DNA of 14,275 nucleotides, taken from positions 1 to 14,275 of the forward strand of contig CAZKUR010000097.1 of NCBI GenBank assembly GCA_964556005.1, given 5' to 3'. A model generated the notes under the pieces. That model was not told the origin of the DNA. It did not search any database and saw nothing but the letters and a program-made list of their open reading frames with translations. Every line of letters begins with the position of its first letter. Position 1 is the first letter of the stretch. The position numbers were made by a program, and so were the translations under genes. The DNA is from CAZKUR01 sp964556005. GTDB taxonomy: Bacteria > Bacteroidota > Ignavibacteria > Ignavibacteriales > Ignavibacteriaceae. Positions 1 through 6,500 of this stretch are shown in pieces.

Positions 1-51
1 AATTATATCATAATTATGATAAATACAATAGAAAAGTTAATCGCAATATAA
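1..51 (+). CDS. Possible 3' end of an upstream cassette gene (partial)
   Basis: The frame is open from the first base to a TAA at 49-51 and encodes 16 residues ending EKLIAI. The stop lies inside the left box of the attC-like site that starts at 46, which is where gene-cassette reading frames often end. The stretch is too short to recognise a family, and an open run of this length is expected by chance in AT-rich DNA. The call rests only on position. Confidence 0.25.
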   Translation, partial: NYIIIMINTIEKLIAI

Positions 52-271
52 CCAGCCAATCAAGCGGATGCCGTATTCGCATTTTGCATTTTAGAAATAT
101 TAGAGTTAGTCGTTCCGTTTCAGCTAACTTGTTAAAAGTAGTCGTTCTAATTAATAAACTTGCAAACTGCGCTTACGATAAAAGTTAAGTGCAGTTTGCT
201 AAATCATCGGCTGTTGTTCTCTATGCGGCATTCTTGTTATGGGGCGCCGCTTATTGGCAACGTCGTTATAT
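46..271 (+). repeat. attC-like integron recombination site with long terminal structure
   Basis: The outer boxes ATATAAC (46-52) and GTTATAT (265-271) are exact reverse complements, as expected for R'' and R'. Inside them GCCAAT-C-AAGCGG (55-67) pairs with CCGCTTATTGGC (247-258), leaving one unpaired C at 61, the type of extrahelical base that marks attC strand polarity. A further stem pairs 68-76 with 223-231 (nine pairs, one wobble). The centre holds a strong hairpin, 162-175 with 186-199 (14 pairs, one G-T, 10-base loop). At about 226 bp it is longer than the attC sites I know of (roughly 60-140 bp), and the R-to-L spacers are uneven (2 and 6 bases). A 9-base direct repeat TAGTCGTTC at 107-115 and 139-147 may mark later insertion or duplication. 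Confidence 0.65.
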
Positions 272-305
272 GGCAGAATATTGTACTTGAAATATTAATC
301 ATGAG

Positions 306-346
306 TACGTATCTTTACGTATAATATAATACGTAGGTAATAGGTG
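306..346 (+). promoter_or_regulatory. Autoregulated promoter, TACGTA operators and RBS of the TA operon
   Basis: The palindrome TACGTA occurs three times, at 306-311, 316-321 and 330-335, overlapping or bordering two tandem TATAAT boxes (320-325 and 325-330). The first two copies are spaced 10 bp start to start, about one helical turn. No good -35 hexamer lies at the usual distance. AGGTG (342-346) sits five bases before the ATG at 352. Ribbon-helix-helix antitoxins usually repress their own operon through short repeated palindromes over the -10 region, so operator function is a natural inference. Most integron cassettes lack a promoter; cassette-borne toxin-antitoxin operons are the usual exception. 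Confidence 0.55.
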
Positions 347-351
347 CGAAA

Positions 352-600
352 ATGAATACAAAACTGACCCTTAAATTAAATAAACGAGCAATTGAACGGG
401 CTAAAAAGTATGCTCAAAAGAATAAACAAAGTCTTTCTGTGATGGTTGAGAATTATTTCAATATGATTGCAGAAAAAGATTCCGCAAATGTTATAGAAAT
501 ATCTCCAAATGTACTCGAATTATCTGGGATAATTAAATTATCAAAAAATTTTGATTTGAAGCAGATGTACGGCAAGCATCTTGAGGATAAATATTTATAA
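352..600 (+). CDS. DUF6364-type antitoxin of a PIN-domain TA pair
   Basis: This 82-residue protein has the layout of a VapB-like antitoxin. Residues 1-40 form a predicted ribbon-helix-helix (a short basic strand TKLTLKLNK followed by two helices) that should dimerise and bind the operon's own operator. The C-terminal part, from SGIIKLSKNFDLKQMYGKHL onward, resembles the toxin-binding tail of DUF6364 proteins found beside PIN toxins in Bacteroidota and relatives. The stop codon overlaps the toxin start by one base (TAATG at 598-602), indicating translational coupling. The start is supported by AGGTG five bases upstream. It should neutralise the following ribonuclease by occupying its active site and repress transcription with it. 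The family call is from memory of the pattern, not a search. Confidence 0.8.
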   Translation: MNTKLTLKLNKRAIERAKKYAQKNKQSLSVMVENYFNMIAEKDSANVIEISPNVLELSGIIKLSKNFDLKQMYGKHLEDKYL

Positions 601-1028
601 TGATAAAAGTATTTGTTGACTCTGATATAATTTTAGACCTTCTTGCCCAAAGAGAACCGCATTTCGAACACGCTGCAAAGTTATTTACTTTAATCGATCA
701 ACAAAAAGTAAAAGCTTATACATCTCCTTTAATTTTCGCAAATCTACACTATCTTCTCAAAAAATTTACCTCAAATACAGCCGCCTTAAAAAGTTTAAGA
801 AAGTTGAAAACACTTATAAATATTTTACCGGTTGATGAAAGAATAATTGAACAAGCATTAAATTCAGAATTCAATGACTTTGAAGATGCGATTCAATATT
901 TCACAGCGGTCAACAACGGAATTAATCTTTTGTTAACGAGAAATAAAGTTGATTATAAAAAAAGTAAAATAACAATTTCAACTTCGGAGGAATTTCTTAC
1001 AACATGGTATACTAAGAAAAACAAATGA
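600..1028 (+). CDS. PIN-domain toxin (VapC-like ribonuclease)
   Basis: This 142-residue single-domain PIN protein is a predicted metal-dependent ribonuclease that cuts RNA when not held by the antitoxin encoded just upstream. The N-terminal strand VFVDSDIILD carries D7. The acidic centre is completed by D96 in FEDAIQYF and D118 in TRNKVDY. The second acidic position seen in classical VapC proteins appears as N48 in FANLHYLL, which I recall as usual in the PIN_3 branch rather than a defect. The length is normal for the family. The ATG overlaps the antitoxin stop, so the two are co-translated. The TGA ends five bases before the left box of the following attC-like site, typical of a compact cassette. 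The specific RNA target cannot be read from the sequence. Confidence 0.85.
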   Translation: MIKVFVDSDIILDLLAQREPHFEHAAKLFTLIDQQKVKAYTSPLIFANLHYLLKKFTSNTAALKSLRKLKTLINILPVDERIIEQALNSEFNDFEDAIQYFTAVNNGINLLLTRNKVDYKKSKITISTSEEFLTTWYTKKNK

Positions 1029-1033
1029 TTGCC

Positions 1034-1091
1034 ATATAACGTTATAAGGGATTCATGCCAAGCGAAGCCGAGGCATAAATCAATGTTGGAC
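1034..1091 (+). repeat. attC-like site (59-base-element size) closing the TA cassette
   Basis: The left box is ATATAAC (1034-1040). The right box is GTTGGAC (1085-1091), which fits the GTTRRRY consensus. Between them GATTCATGCC (1050-1059) pairs with GGCATAAATC (1072-1081), with a C at 1054 facing an A, near where known attC sites carry an extrahelical base. The loop is 12 bases. The total length of 58 bp is that of a classical 59-base element. The left and right boxes do not match each other well here. That is expected because bases after G1085 belong to the neighbouring DNA; the matching right half lies at 266-275. The spacers are uneven (9 and 3 bases), which is the weakest point. Confidence 0.6.
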
Positions 1092-1220
1092 TGAATTCAC
1101 CTTAAAATTCAAGTTTTAATTAATGAAATATTATATCTCATTAGGCATTTTAATCAAAAATAGGGTTTTCTATCAATTGCTGCTCATTTTATACATAATC
1201 ATAAACTTTCAATTCTTTTT

Positions 1221-2096
1221 ATGAGCATGCTTAACCGAAAAATATTTACATACTATCTTTTCGCAATCCTCTTCTCCTGGACGTTATTTTTTATTACCGA
1301 TGCCTGGCTAATTCCCGAATACGGACATACCGGTTTTGTAAAGTTGATTGCACTTTATGGTCACATGCTTGCTATGTTTGGGCCCATGCTTGCCGTTTTT
1401 TTTACATTAAAATTTTTTCACCGGCGTAATCCATTAAGCTTTAAATTCGGAGATAAAAAATATTACTTGTATTTTTTTATTGCATGGATGCTGTTATGGC
1501 TTTTACCGGGTTTAATGTGGCTTGCATTTGACAAACATCTAATGCTAAAAGTATTTTATAATAATTATGATTTTATTTTTATCTTTTCCTATCTAATATT
1601 TGGCTGGTTTGCAGGGACTGCTGAAGAATACGGATGGAGCGCTTACATATTAACCGAATTATCCGGCAAGATTGGAAAAAGTAAAGCAATTGTAATTTCA
1701 GGCATTTTAAGAGGACTTTGGCATTTGCCGTTATTTGTAATACCGGTTTTGTTAAAAGTCTTTAACGGTGAAAAAACTTTTGTCGACCTTTTTATCTTCA
1801 CAATTATATTTGCAATTCAACTAATTGTCTCAAATATCTTTTTCAGCGCTTTGTTCGGTTATGTGTGGTACAAAACAGAAAGTATTCCTATGTTAGGCTG
1901 GATGCATTTTGTATTCGATGCATTCAGGGACCTTACAATATTTTTTATTATCGGATTTTCCGGCAGCTTCTGGTTTAAATTCGGCTGGGGAATTCCATTT
2001 TACTTTCTAGCTTTTCTTGCATTTACAAAGATTGTTAGAGAAGAAGGATATTCAAACTACCTGGAAATATTTTATAAGAAGAAGCACACAAACTAA
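1221..2096 (+). CDS. CPBP (CAAX/ABI) family membrane protease homologue
   Basis: This 291-residue protein has about eight hydrophobic segments and the CPBP intramembrane protease motifs. E135-E136 lie in AGTAEEYGWSAYIL, H168 in GLWHLP, and H229 with D233 in MHFVFDA. These correspond to the two glutamates and two histidines thought to activate water in Rce1-type proteases. One deviation is visible: the usual EExxxR arginine is replaced by S140. In bacteria such proteins process unknown membrane substrates, and some protect against bacteriocins; the substrate here is unknown. No clear Shine-Dalgarno precedes the ATG at 1221, and a second ATG follows two codons later. It lies just outside the attC-like site at 1034-1091. 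I found no attC after it, so I do not count it as a cassette gene. Confidence 0.8.
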   Translation: MSMLNRKIFTYYLFAILFSWTLFFITDAWLIPEYGHTGFVKLIALYGHMLAMFGPMLAVFFTLKFFHRRNPLSFKFGDKKYYLYFFIAWMLLWLLPGLMWLAFDKHLMLKVFYNNYDFIFIFSYLIFGWFAGTAEEYGWSAYILTELSGKIGKSKAIVISGILRGLWHLPLFVIPVLLKVFNGEKTFVDLFIFTIIFAIQLIVSNIFFSALFGYVWYKTESIPMLGWMHFVFDAFRDLTIFFIIGFSGSFWFKFGWGIPFYFLAFLAFTKIVREEGYSNYLEIFYKKKHTN

Positions 2097-2152
2097 TTAA
2101 CGTCAAAGATTAACCGGGTTGCAACGATTTTAACAAAATATCGGAAGTAAGA

Positions 2153-2407
2153 ATGAACAAAAATCAAATAAAAAGAAAACAAAAACATCAAATTAAAAAT
2201 CGTTACCAAGAGGATGAAGAATATCATAATCGATTAAAACAGCAATCGAGGGAGAGATATCATAAAGATTCCGAATACAAGAAGGCAACAAAAGATAGGG
2301 CTAAAAAACGTTACCATGAAGATACCGAATACCGTAATGCTACAATAAAAAGAGCAAAGGAGCGTTACCGCAAATTAAAAAAATTAAAATTGAACATTAC
2401 TAAATGA
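2153..2407 (+). CDS. Small basic protein of three 18-residue repeats, unknown function
   Basis: This 84-residue protein is extremely rich in Lys, Arg, Tyr and Glu. It contains three head-to-tail repeats of 18 residues, each beginning RYxxDxEY: RYQEDEEYHNRLKQQSRE, RYHKDSEYKKATKDRAKK and RYHEDTEYRNATIKRAKE, then a fourth start RYRK. It is probably all helical and strongly positively charged, so it may bind nucleic acid. Similar RYxxDPEYR-type repeats occur, as I recall, in HNH-endonuclease-associated and viral proteins, but I cannot assign a family. The start is supported by GGAAG at 2143-2147, five bases before the ATG. It lies 56 bases after the CPBP gene in the same direction. The repeat organisation conserved at protein level and the good ribosome site argue for a real gene. 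Confidence 0.6.
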   Translation: MNKNQIKRKQKHQIKNRYQEDEEYHNRLKQQSRERYHKDSEYKKATKDRAKKRYHEDTEYRNATIKRAKERYRKLKKLKLNITK

Positions 2408-2513
2408 AAAGCAGCTAATTAAAAATATTTAAAATATGAATTTTTTTTTTAATAATAAGCTTTTATTACACAGATGATTGTATGTAAAGGTTAGTTGCCC
2501 AACTTTTATTATT
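2408..2513. other. Convergent intergenic region with T10 run
   Basis: This stretch separates the plus-strand repeat protein from the end of the minus-strand kinase gene. It contains a run of ten T at 2441-2450, preceded by AT-only sequence that could form a weak stem, and a small GTTG/CAAC inverted repeat near 2492-2501. A terminator for either gene may lie here, but no strong GC-rich stem is present. Confidence 0.3.
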
Positions 2514-5500
2514 TTATTGAGGCTTCGGTAAAGTAACCACTACTAATGTACCTTTACCTTTGTCGCTATCAATGCGGATGCTGCCACCCTGTTTAATTAC
2601 CAATTCCCTGCAAAGATTTAACCCTAACCCGGAGCCGGTTTCATTATTCGTTCCATTAGTGCTAATCCGGCTCTCGAGCCCGAAAAGTTTTTTTTGTTTT
2701 TCTTCGTCCATACCTATACCGTCATCTTTAACTCCGATTTCCACGAATCTATCCATGACTTTTGAGTATACGCAAACAGAACCGCCCGCCGGAGTAAATT
2801 TAATAGCATTGGATAGCAGATTCCTTAATACAATTTCAAGCATATCTTTATCTGCCCAAACAAAAACATCATTACGGATTTCGTTTATCAATCCGATCGA
2901 TTTCTGTTCTGCGTTTCCCTTCAACAAATTTATTATTGCAGTACTGCTGTGCAGCAGGTTTTCCTTTGATGGCTGATATTTAAATTCGCCGGACTGAGCC
3001 ATAGACCACTCAAGAAGGCCATTTAAAAGTCTAAATAAATTTTTTGCAATGTGGTTTATACTTTCGGTAAATTGTTTAATTTCACTTGTTTTCAGTTTAT
3101 CAACATCACTTGCCAGCAATTCGGTATATCCTAATAATCCGTTAAATGGGCTTCTTAAGTCGTGTGCAAGAACAGACATCATTTTGTCTTTATTTACATT
3201 TAATTCCTTTAGTTCTTTAGTCCTCTCGGAGACCATGTTTTCAAGTTTTTTGTTTTGAAGTCTTATGGTTCTTATTCTCATCTTGAAAACAAAAAATATA
3301 AGAGCTATTATAAAAACCACAGTAATACCACGGAACCACCATGTTTGCCAGAACGGAGGAGTTACAATAATCTTGATTGAGGTTTTGTATTTACTCCATA
3401 TTCCATCGTTGTTAGTACCTTTAACATGCAAAACATAATTCCCGGGAGCAAGGTTTGTAAATGTAACTGTATGATCGGTACCGTTATCGATCCAGTTGTC
3501 GTTCAAGCCTTCAAGCATATAAGCGAAATGATTTTTCAACGGATTAGTATAGCTGAGCGATGCAAATTGAAATGAAATTAAATTATTTTTATAGGAAAGA
3601 GTAATTTCATTTTCAGCCCATATTGATTTATTAAGCTTAAATGAATTATTGGAACTCCTGAAAGATGTGAATATAATTCTTGGATTAAAAGAATTGGATT
3701 TGATAGAATCCGGGAAGAAAGCATTTATACCATTTATTCCTCCAAAGAACATCCTGCCTTCTTTATTTACAAAATCTGCACATTGATTAAATTCTTCACC
3801 TTGAAGTCCGTCACTCATGTTATAATTATGAAAAGTACTTGTTTTCAAATTTAGCTTTGAGATTCCCCTGTTTGTACTCATCCATAAATTTCCATTATGA
3901 TCACCTAAAATTGCATAAATCACATCGTTTGCTAAACCATTTTTTTCTGAGAAGATTCTTACCTTTCCTGTCCTGGTATTAAGTTTAGTCAACCCGGTAC
4001 CTGTTCCAATCCAAATGGTGCCACTCGTATCATCAGGAAATTCATAAATATCCATTACCGAATTTCCGCTTATACTATTACCAGGTTTTTCAGGATTATT
4101 TTGATAATTTTTAAATTTTCCTTTCATAATGTTAAATGCATCGCAGCCGTGCCTATAAGTACCGACCCATAATACACCGTTGTTATCAAAGAATAAACAA
4201 GACACATCATTATCACTTAAACTGTTTGGATTGGATGGCTCGTGTTTAAAATGAGTAAACTTTTGAGAAACCGGGTTATATTTATCTATTCCGCCGCCTG
4301 ATAAACCAAACCAAAGATTTCCAGCATGATCTTCGGTTATAATGCTGACGGCATTAGCATTAAGACTATTATTATTTTTGGGATTATGTTTAAAATGAGA
4401 AAATGAATCCGTCAAGGGATCATATTTATCTAATCCCGTATCAGTCCCAATCCAGATATTTCTCCGGCTGTCTTCAAAGATATCGTAAATAGAATTACTT
4501 GAAATACTGTTGGCTGCGGACGAATGTGTATAATGTATATACTTACCTGTTTTTCTATCATATTTATATACCCCGGAACTAAACGAACCGTACCACAATG
4601 TACGTTGATGGTCCTCTAAAATTGAGAATATATCTCTTTTCAAATTATTAGAATCATAATTATTTGTCCTTATAATCTGAAACAATCCTTCTTTATTGTC
4701 ATAGGTATATAAACCAGAGGATGAAGTGCCTATCCAGAGAATACCTTCCTTATCTTGCATAAGTGAAATGATTTGCTTACCGGAAATATCTTTAGCGTTA
4801 AATACTTTCGTTTTAAATCTTGTAAATGAATTTGTTTCCGGATTATAATATGTTAAGCCGCTATCATATGTTCCAATCCAAACTATTCCCTTTTTATCTA
4901 AGTATACAGCAAGGATATCATTTGAGCTAATGCTGTTGGGATTATCGGCAGAATACCTATACAGATTAAATTTTTTTGAATAAATATTAAATTTGTATAA
5001 ACCATCCAACGTACCAATCCAGAGATTGCCCGAATTATCCCCCGCGATGCTTACCACTAAATTTGAATCGGTTGTATGACTATTTTTGCTGTTAAGATAA
5101 TGAGTAAATGACTTTGTTTTCCAGTCGAATAAATCTAAACCTTTGCCTGTACCAACCCATATGTTGCCAAATTTATCATTGAAAATAGAGTATACGCTAT
5201 TTGATAACAAACTATTGGGATTTGCATTATCATGCATATAGCGTGTAAATTTTAATTTGCTCTTATCAAAATAATTTAGACCATTAATGGTACCGATCCA
5301 GAGGTTGCCGGAATTGTCATCTGCAATAGATGTAACATAGTTTGATGATAAGCTGCTTGAATCCGCTGGATTATTTTGATAAGAATTAAAAGTTCCGGTA
5401 GTGGAATTGAATTTATTTAACCCGCCATTTTGAGTCCCAATCCATAGAGTCCCTGATTTATCGACATATAAAGTATAAATATCGTTGTCGGAAATTGATG

Positions 5501-5753
5501 AAGAATCTCCTGGAACCGGTTCATAAATATAAAAATTATATCCGTCGAATCTATCTAAACCATCCTGCGTTGCTAACCAAATAAAACCAAGGCTGTCCTG
5601 GACAATACAGTTTATGCTGCTTTGAGAAAGCCCCTGCTCAATCGAGTAGTTTTTTAACCTGCTGATGCTTTCCTGAGGGAATAAAATGTTTATAAGACAA
5701 AACCAAAGTATTAAAAGGAGCAAAGAAAAAATATATAAGCTTTTACTCTTCAT
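2514..5753 (-). CDS. Sensor histidine kinase with periplasmic two-component-propeller domain
   Basis: This 1079-residue protein is a membrane sensor kinase of the hybrid-two-component-system type found in Bacteroidota. An N-terminal hydrophobic segment (about 5-27) is a signal sequence or anchor. Residues about 45-690 contain 14 Reg_prop blades, recognisable by repeated LWIGT-like strands, which fits two seven-bladed propellers. A Y_Y_Y domain follows (about 735-798, containing YMLEGLNDNWID), then one membrane helix (about 806-826), a coiled coil, and a HisKA dimerisation domain with the phospho-acceptor H864 in HDLRSP. The HATPase has its N-box at N982, DDGIGM near 1010-1015 and GSGLGL near 1039-1045. 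Unlike classic HTCS proteins it ends after the kinase core, with no receiver and no AraC-type DNA-binding domain, so it must signal to a response regulator encoded elsewhere. In relatives the propellers sense glycan breakdown products; the ligand here is unknown. No Shine-Dalgarno is visible. Confidence 0.9.
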   Translation of the reverse strand: MKSKSLYIFSLLLLILWFCLINILFPQESISRLKNYSIEQGLSQSSINCIVQDSLGFIWLATQDGLDRFDGYNFYIYEPVPGDSSSISDNDIYTLYVDKSGTLWIGTQNGGLNKFNSTTGTFNSYQNNPADSSSLSSNYVTSIADDNSGNLWIGTINGLNYFDKSKLKFTRYMHDNANPNSLLSNSVYSIFNDKFGNIWVGTGKGLDLFDWKTKSFTHYLNSKNSHTTDSNLVVSIAGDNSGNLWIGTLDGLYKFNIYSKKFNLYRYSADNPNSISSNDILAVYLDKKGIVWIGTYDSGLTYYNPETNSFTRFKTKVFNAKDISGKQIISLMQDKEGILWIGTSSSGLYTYDNKEGLFQIIRTNNYDSNNLKRDIFSILEDHQRTLWYGSFSSGVYKYDRKTGKYIHYTHSSAANSISSNSIYDIFEDSRRNIWIGTDTGLDKYDPLTDSFSHFKHNPKNNNSLNANAVSIITEDHAGNLWFGLSGGGIDKYNPVSQKFTHFKHEPSNPNSLSDNDVSCLFFDNNGVLWVGTYRHGCDAFNIMKGKFKNYQNNPEKPGNSISGNSVMDIYEFPDDTSGTIWIGTGTGLTKLNTRTGKVRIFSEKNGLANDVIYAILGDHNGNLWMSTNRGISKLNLKTSTFHNYNMSDGLQGEEFNQCADFVNKEGRMFFGGINGINAFFPDSIKSNSFNPRIIFTSFRSSNNSFKLNKSIWAENEITLSYKNNLISFQFASLSYTNPLKNHFAYMLEGLNDNWIDNGTDHTVTFTNLAPGNYVLHVKGTNNDGIWSKYKTSIKIIVTPPFWQTWWFRGITVVFIIALIFFVFKMRIRTIRLQNKKLENMVSERTKELKELNVNKDKMMSVLAHDLRSPFNGLLGYTELLASDVDKLKTSEIKQFTESINHIAKNLFRLLNGLLEWSMAQSGEFKYQPSKENLLHSSTAIINLLKGNAEQKSIGLINEIRNDVFVWADKDMLEIVLRNLLSNAIKFTPAGGSVCVYSKVMDRFVEIGVKDDGIGMDEEKQKKLFGLESRISTNGTNNETGSGLGLNLCRELVIKQGGSIRIDSDKGKGTLVVVTLPKPQ

Positions 5754-6314
5754 TAAATATTTTTATTATAATTTTCTTGTTCGTCAAATGATAAATAATA
5801 AGGCTCTCCATATCAATTATCGTAAAAATTATTAAAATATTTAGAGTTTGAAAAATTAAAAATTTATAGATGCTGTTAATTTCAATGAAAGCTAAAATAA
5901 AATTGAGGACACTGTGCGTAAATATTATTCTAATAAAGAGCAATTTGGATTTTTATTTAAGACGGCTAATATTTTTAATGTTTTAATGGAACTTACAATG
6001 GCAGTAAGTGATATACTGAGGGCAAAAGGTTTAACCCGTTGGAAGTCAATACTAAAAAATGAAATGCATTAAGAGGTATCGCAAAAGAAATATGACGCTT
6101 TTATATAAAATAATAAAGATTTTGATTTGCTGTCAAATAATTTTAACAATAATTATAAACTTGTTCAACATGGCCTAAGCGATAATTCATTCCATCCAAT
6201 AGCTGGGGCTGATTACATGCCAGCATATTTATACATGAAAAGTTCAGAACGATAAAATAGTTCCTCTATATAAAAATTTAAATCAACTAAAGAAGTAAAA
6301 CGGGCATGTTTAAT
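5754..6314. other. Gene-poor intergenic region with short broken reading frames
   Basis: No convincing gene is seen in this stretch, which runs from upstream of the propeller kinase to the 3' side of the SRP RNA gene. A plus-strand frame at 5998-6072 encodes 24 residues beginning MAVSDILRAKG, which faintly resembles the start of CBS-domain proteins and then stops. Another plus-strand frame, open from 6109 to a TAA at 6253-6255, encodes about 48 residues including LVQHGLSDNSFHPIAGADY, without a good start. These could be fragments of a decayed gene or chance. The part next to the kinase (5754-5943) probably holds that gene's promoter, but I cannot place it. Confidence 0.3.
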
Positions 6315-6328
6315 AAAAAAACCGGCTA
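6311..6328 (-). terminator. Rho-independent terminator of the SRP RNA
   Basis: On the minus strand the closing stem of the SRP RNA (TAGCCGG) runs directly into a tract of seven T (the complement of 6315-6321), then ATTA. The basal stem of the RNA followed by the U-run should itself act as an intrinsic terminator. Confidence 0.65.
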
Positions 6329-6397
6329 CACAAGCTAAATACTTACCGCTGCTTCCTTCCGGACCTGACGGGATTGGGCATCAGCCTGTTAGCCGGC
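6321..6397 (-). ncRNA. ffs: Signal recognition particle RNA (bacterial small SRP, 4.5S)
   Basis: Read on the minus strand, the sequence contains the nearly invariant domain IV core GTCAGGTCCGGAAGGAAGCA (minus-strand reading of 6353-6372), which forms the GGAA tetraloop hairpin and the asymmetric loop bound by Ffh. The ends pair: CCGGCTA near 6396-6390 with TAGCCGG near 6322-6328, closing the single long hairpin typical of small bacterial SRP RNA. The RNA works with Ffh to target nascent membrane and secreted proteins to the FtsY receptor. The length between the pairing ends is about 77 nt, a little short for the class, so the true ends may extend a few bases. It lies 3' of the soluble hybrid kinase on the same strand, but is likely transcribed from its own promoter, which I could not identify. 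Confidence 0.93.
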
Positions 6398-6431
6398 AAT
6401 TTTTAGAAATTAGATTTTAAACTTTGGAAAT

Positions 6432-6500
6432 TTTTGTATTTATTACAAATATTTTAGGTTTTTAATTTAGATATGAATTTTTGCGATAATTATTTTTGCG
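6432..6500 (-). other. 3' flank of the hybrid kinase: weak inverted repeat and direct repeat
   Basis: TTTGTA (6433-6438) and TACAAA (6444-6449) form a six-pair, five-base-loop inverted repeat flanked by T and A runs, which might act as a weak terminator for the kinase gene. A 9-base direct repeat ATTTTTGCG occurs at 6477-6485 and 6492-6500, immediately after the stop codon. Neither is strong enough for a firm functional call. Confidence 0.25.

Larger units (their letters stand above)
266..1085 (+). mobile_element. Integron gene cassette carrying a toxin-antitoxin operon
   Basis: The cassette is bounded by the G|TT cleavage points of two attC-like sites: G265|T266 and G1085|T1086. In the excised circle the terminal G would join TTATATGGCA, giving GTTATATGGCA, which is perfectly complementary over 11 bases to TGCCATATAAC at 1030-1040. 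This is the arrangement expected of a mobile cassette whose attC is split between its two ends. It carries an antitoxin and a toxin in the cassette sense orientation, plus its own promoter. Toxin-antitoxin pairs are known passengers of sedentary chromosomal integrons, where they are thought to stabilise arrays. No integrase gene or attI is visible, so this could be the edge of an array or an integrase-less attC cluster. Confidence 0.65.

Noticed and set aside
1102..1119. Inverted repeat TTAAAA/TTTTAA after the second attC-like site
   Set aside because: It is short and AT-only, expected by chance at this composition, and has no U-run that would support a terminator.
2097..2152. Possible third attC between the CPBP gene and the repeat protein
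   Set aside because: TTAACG and AACCGGGTT elements are present, but no paired R and L boxes with an extrahelical base could be built.
2560..3258. Plus-strand open frames opposite the propeller kinase C-terminus
   Set aside because: They lie antisense to strongly conserved HisKA/HATPase coding sequence and show no family features.
5743..5943. Minus-strand open frame of 66 codons overlapping the start of the propeller kinase
   Set aside because: It is composed almost only of Ile, Leu, Phe, Asn and Lys, as expected for AT-rich non-coding DNA. It has no recognisable family and overlaps the kinase start by 11 bases.
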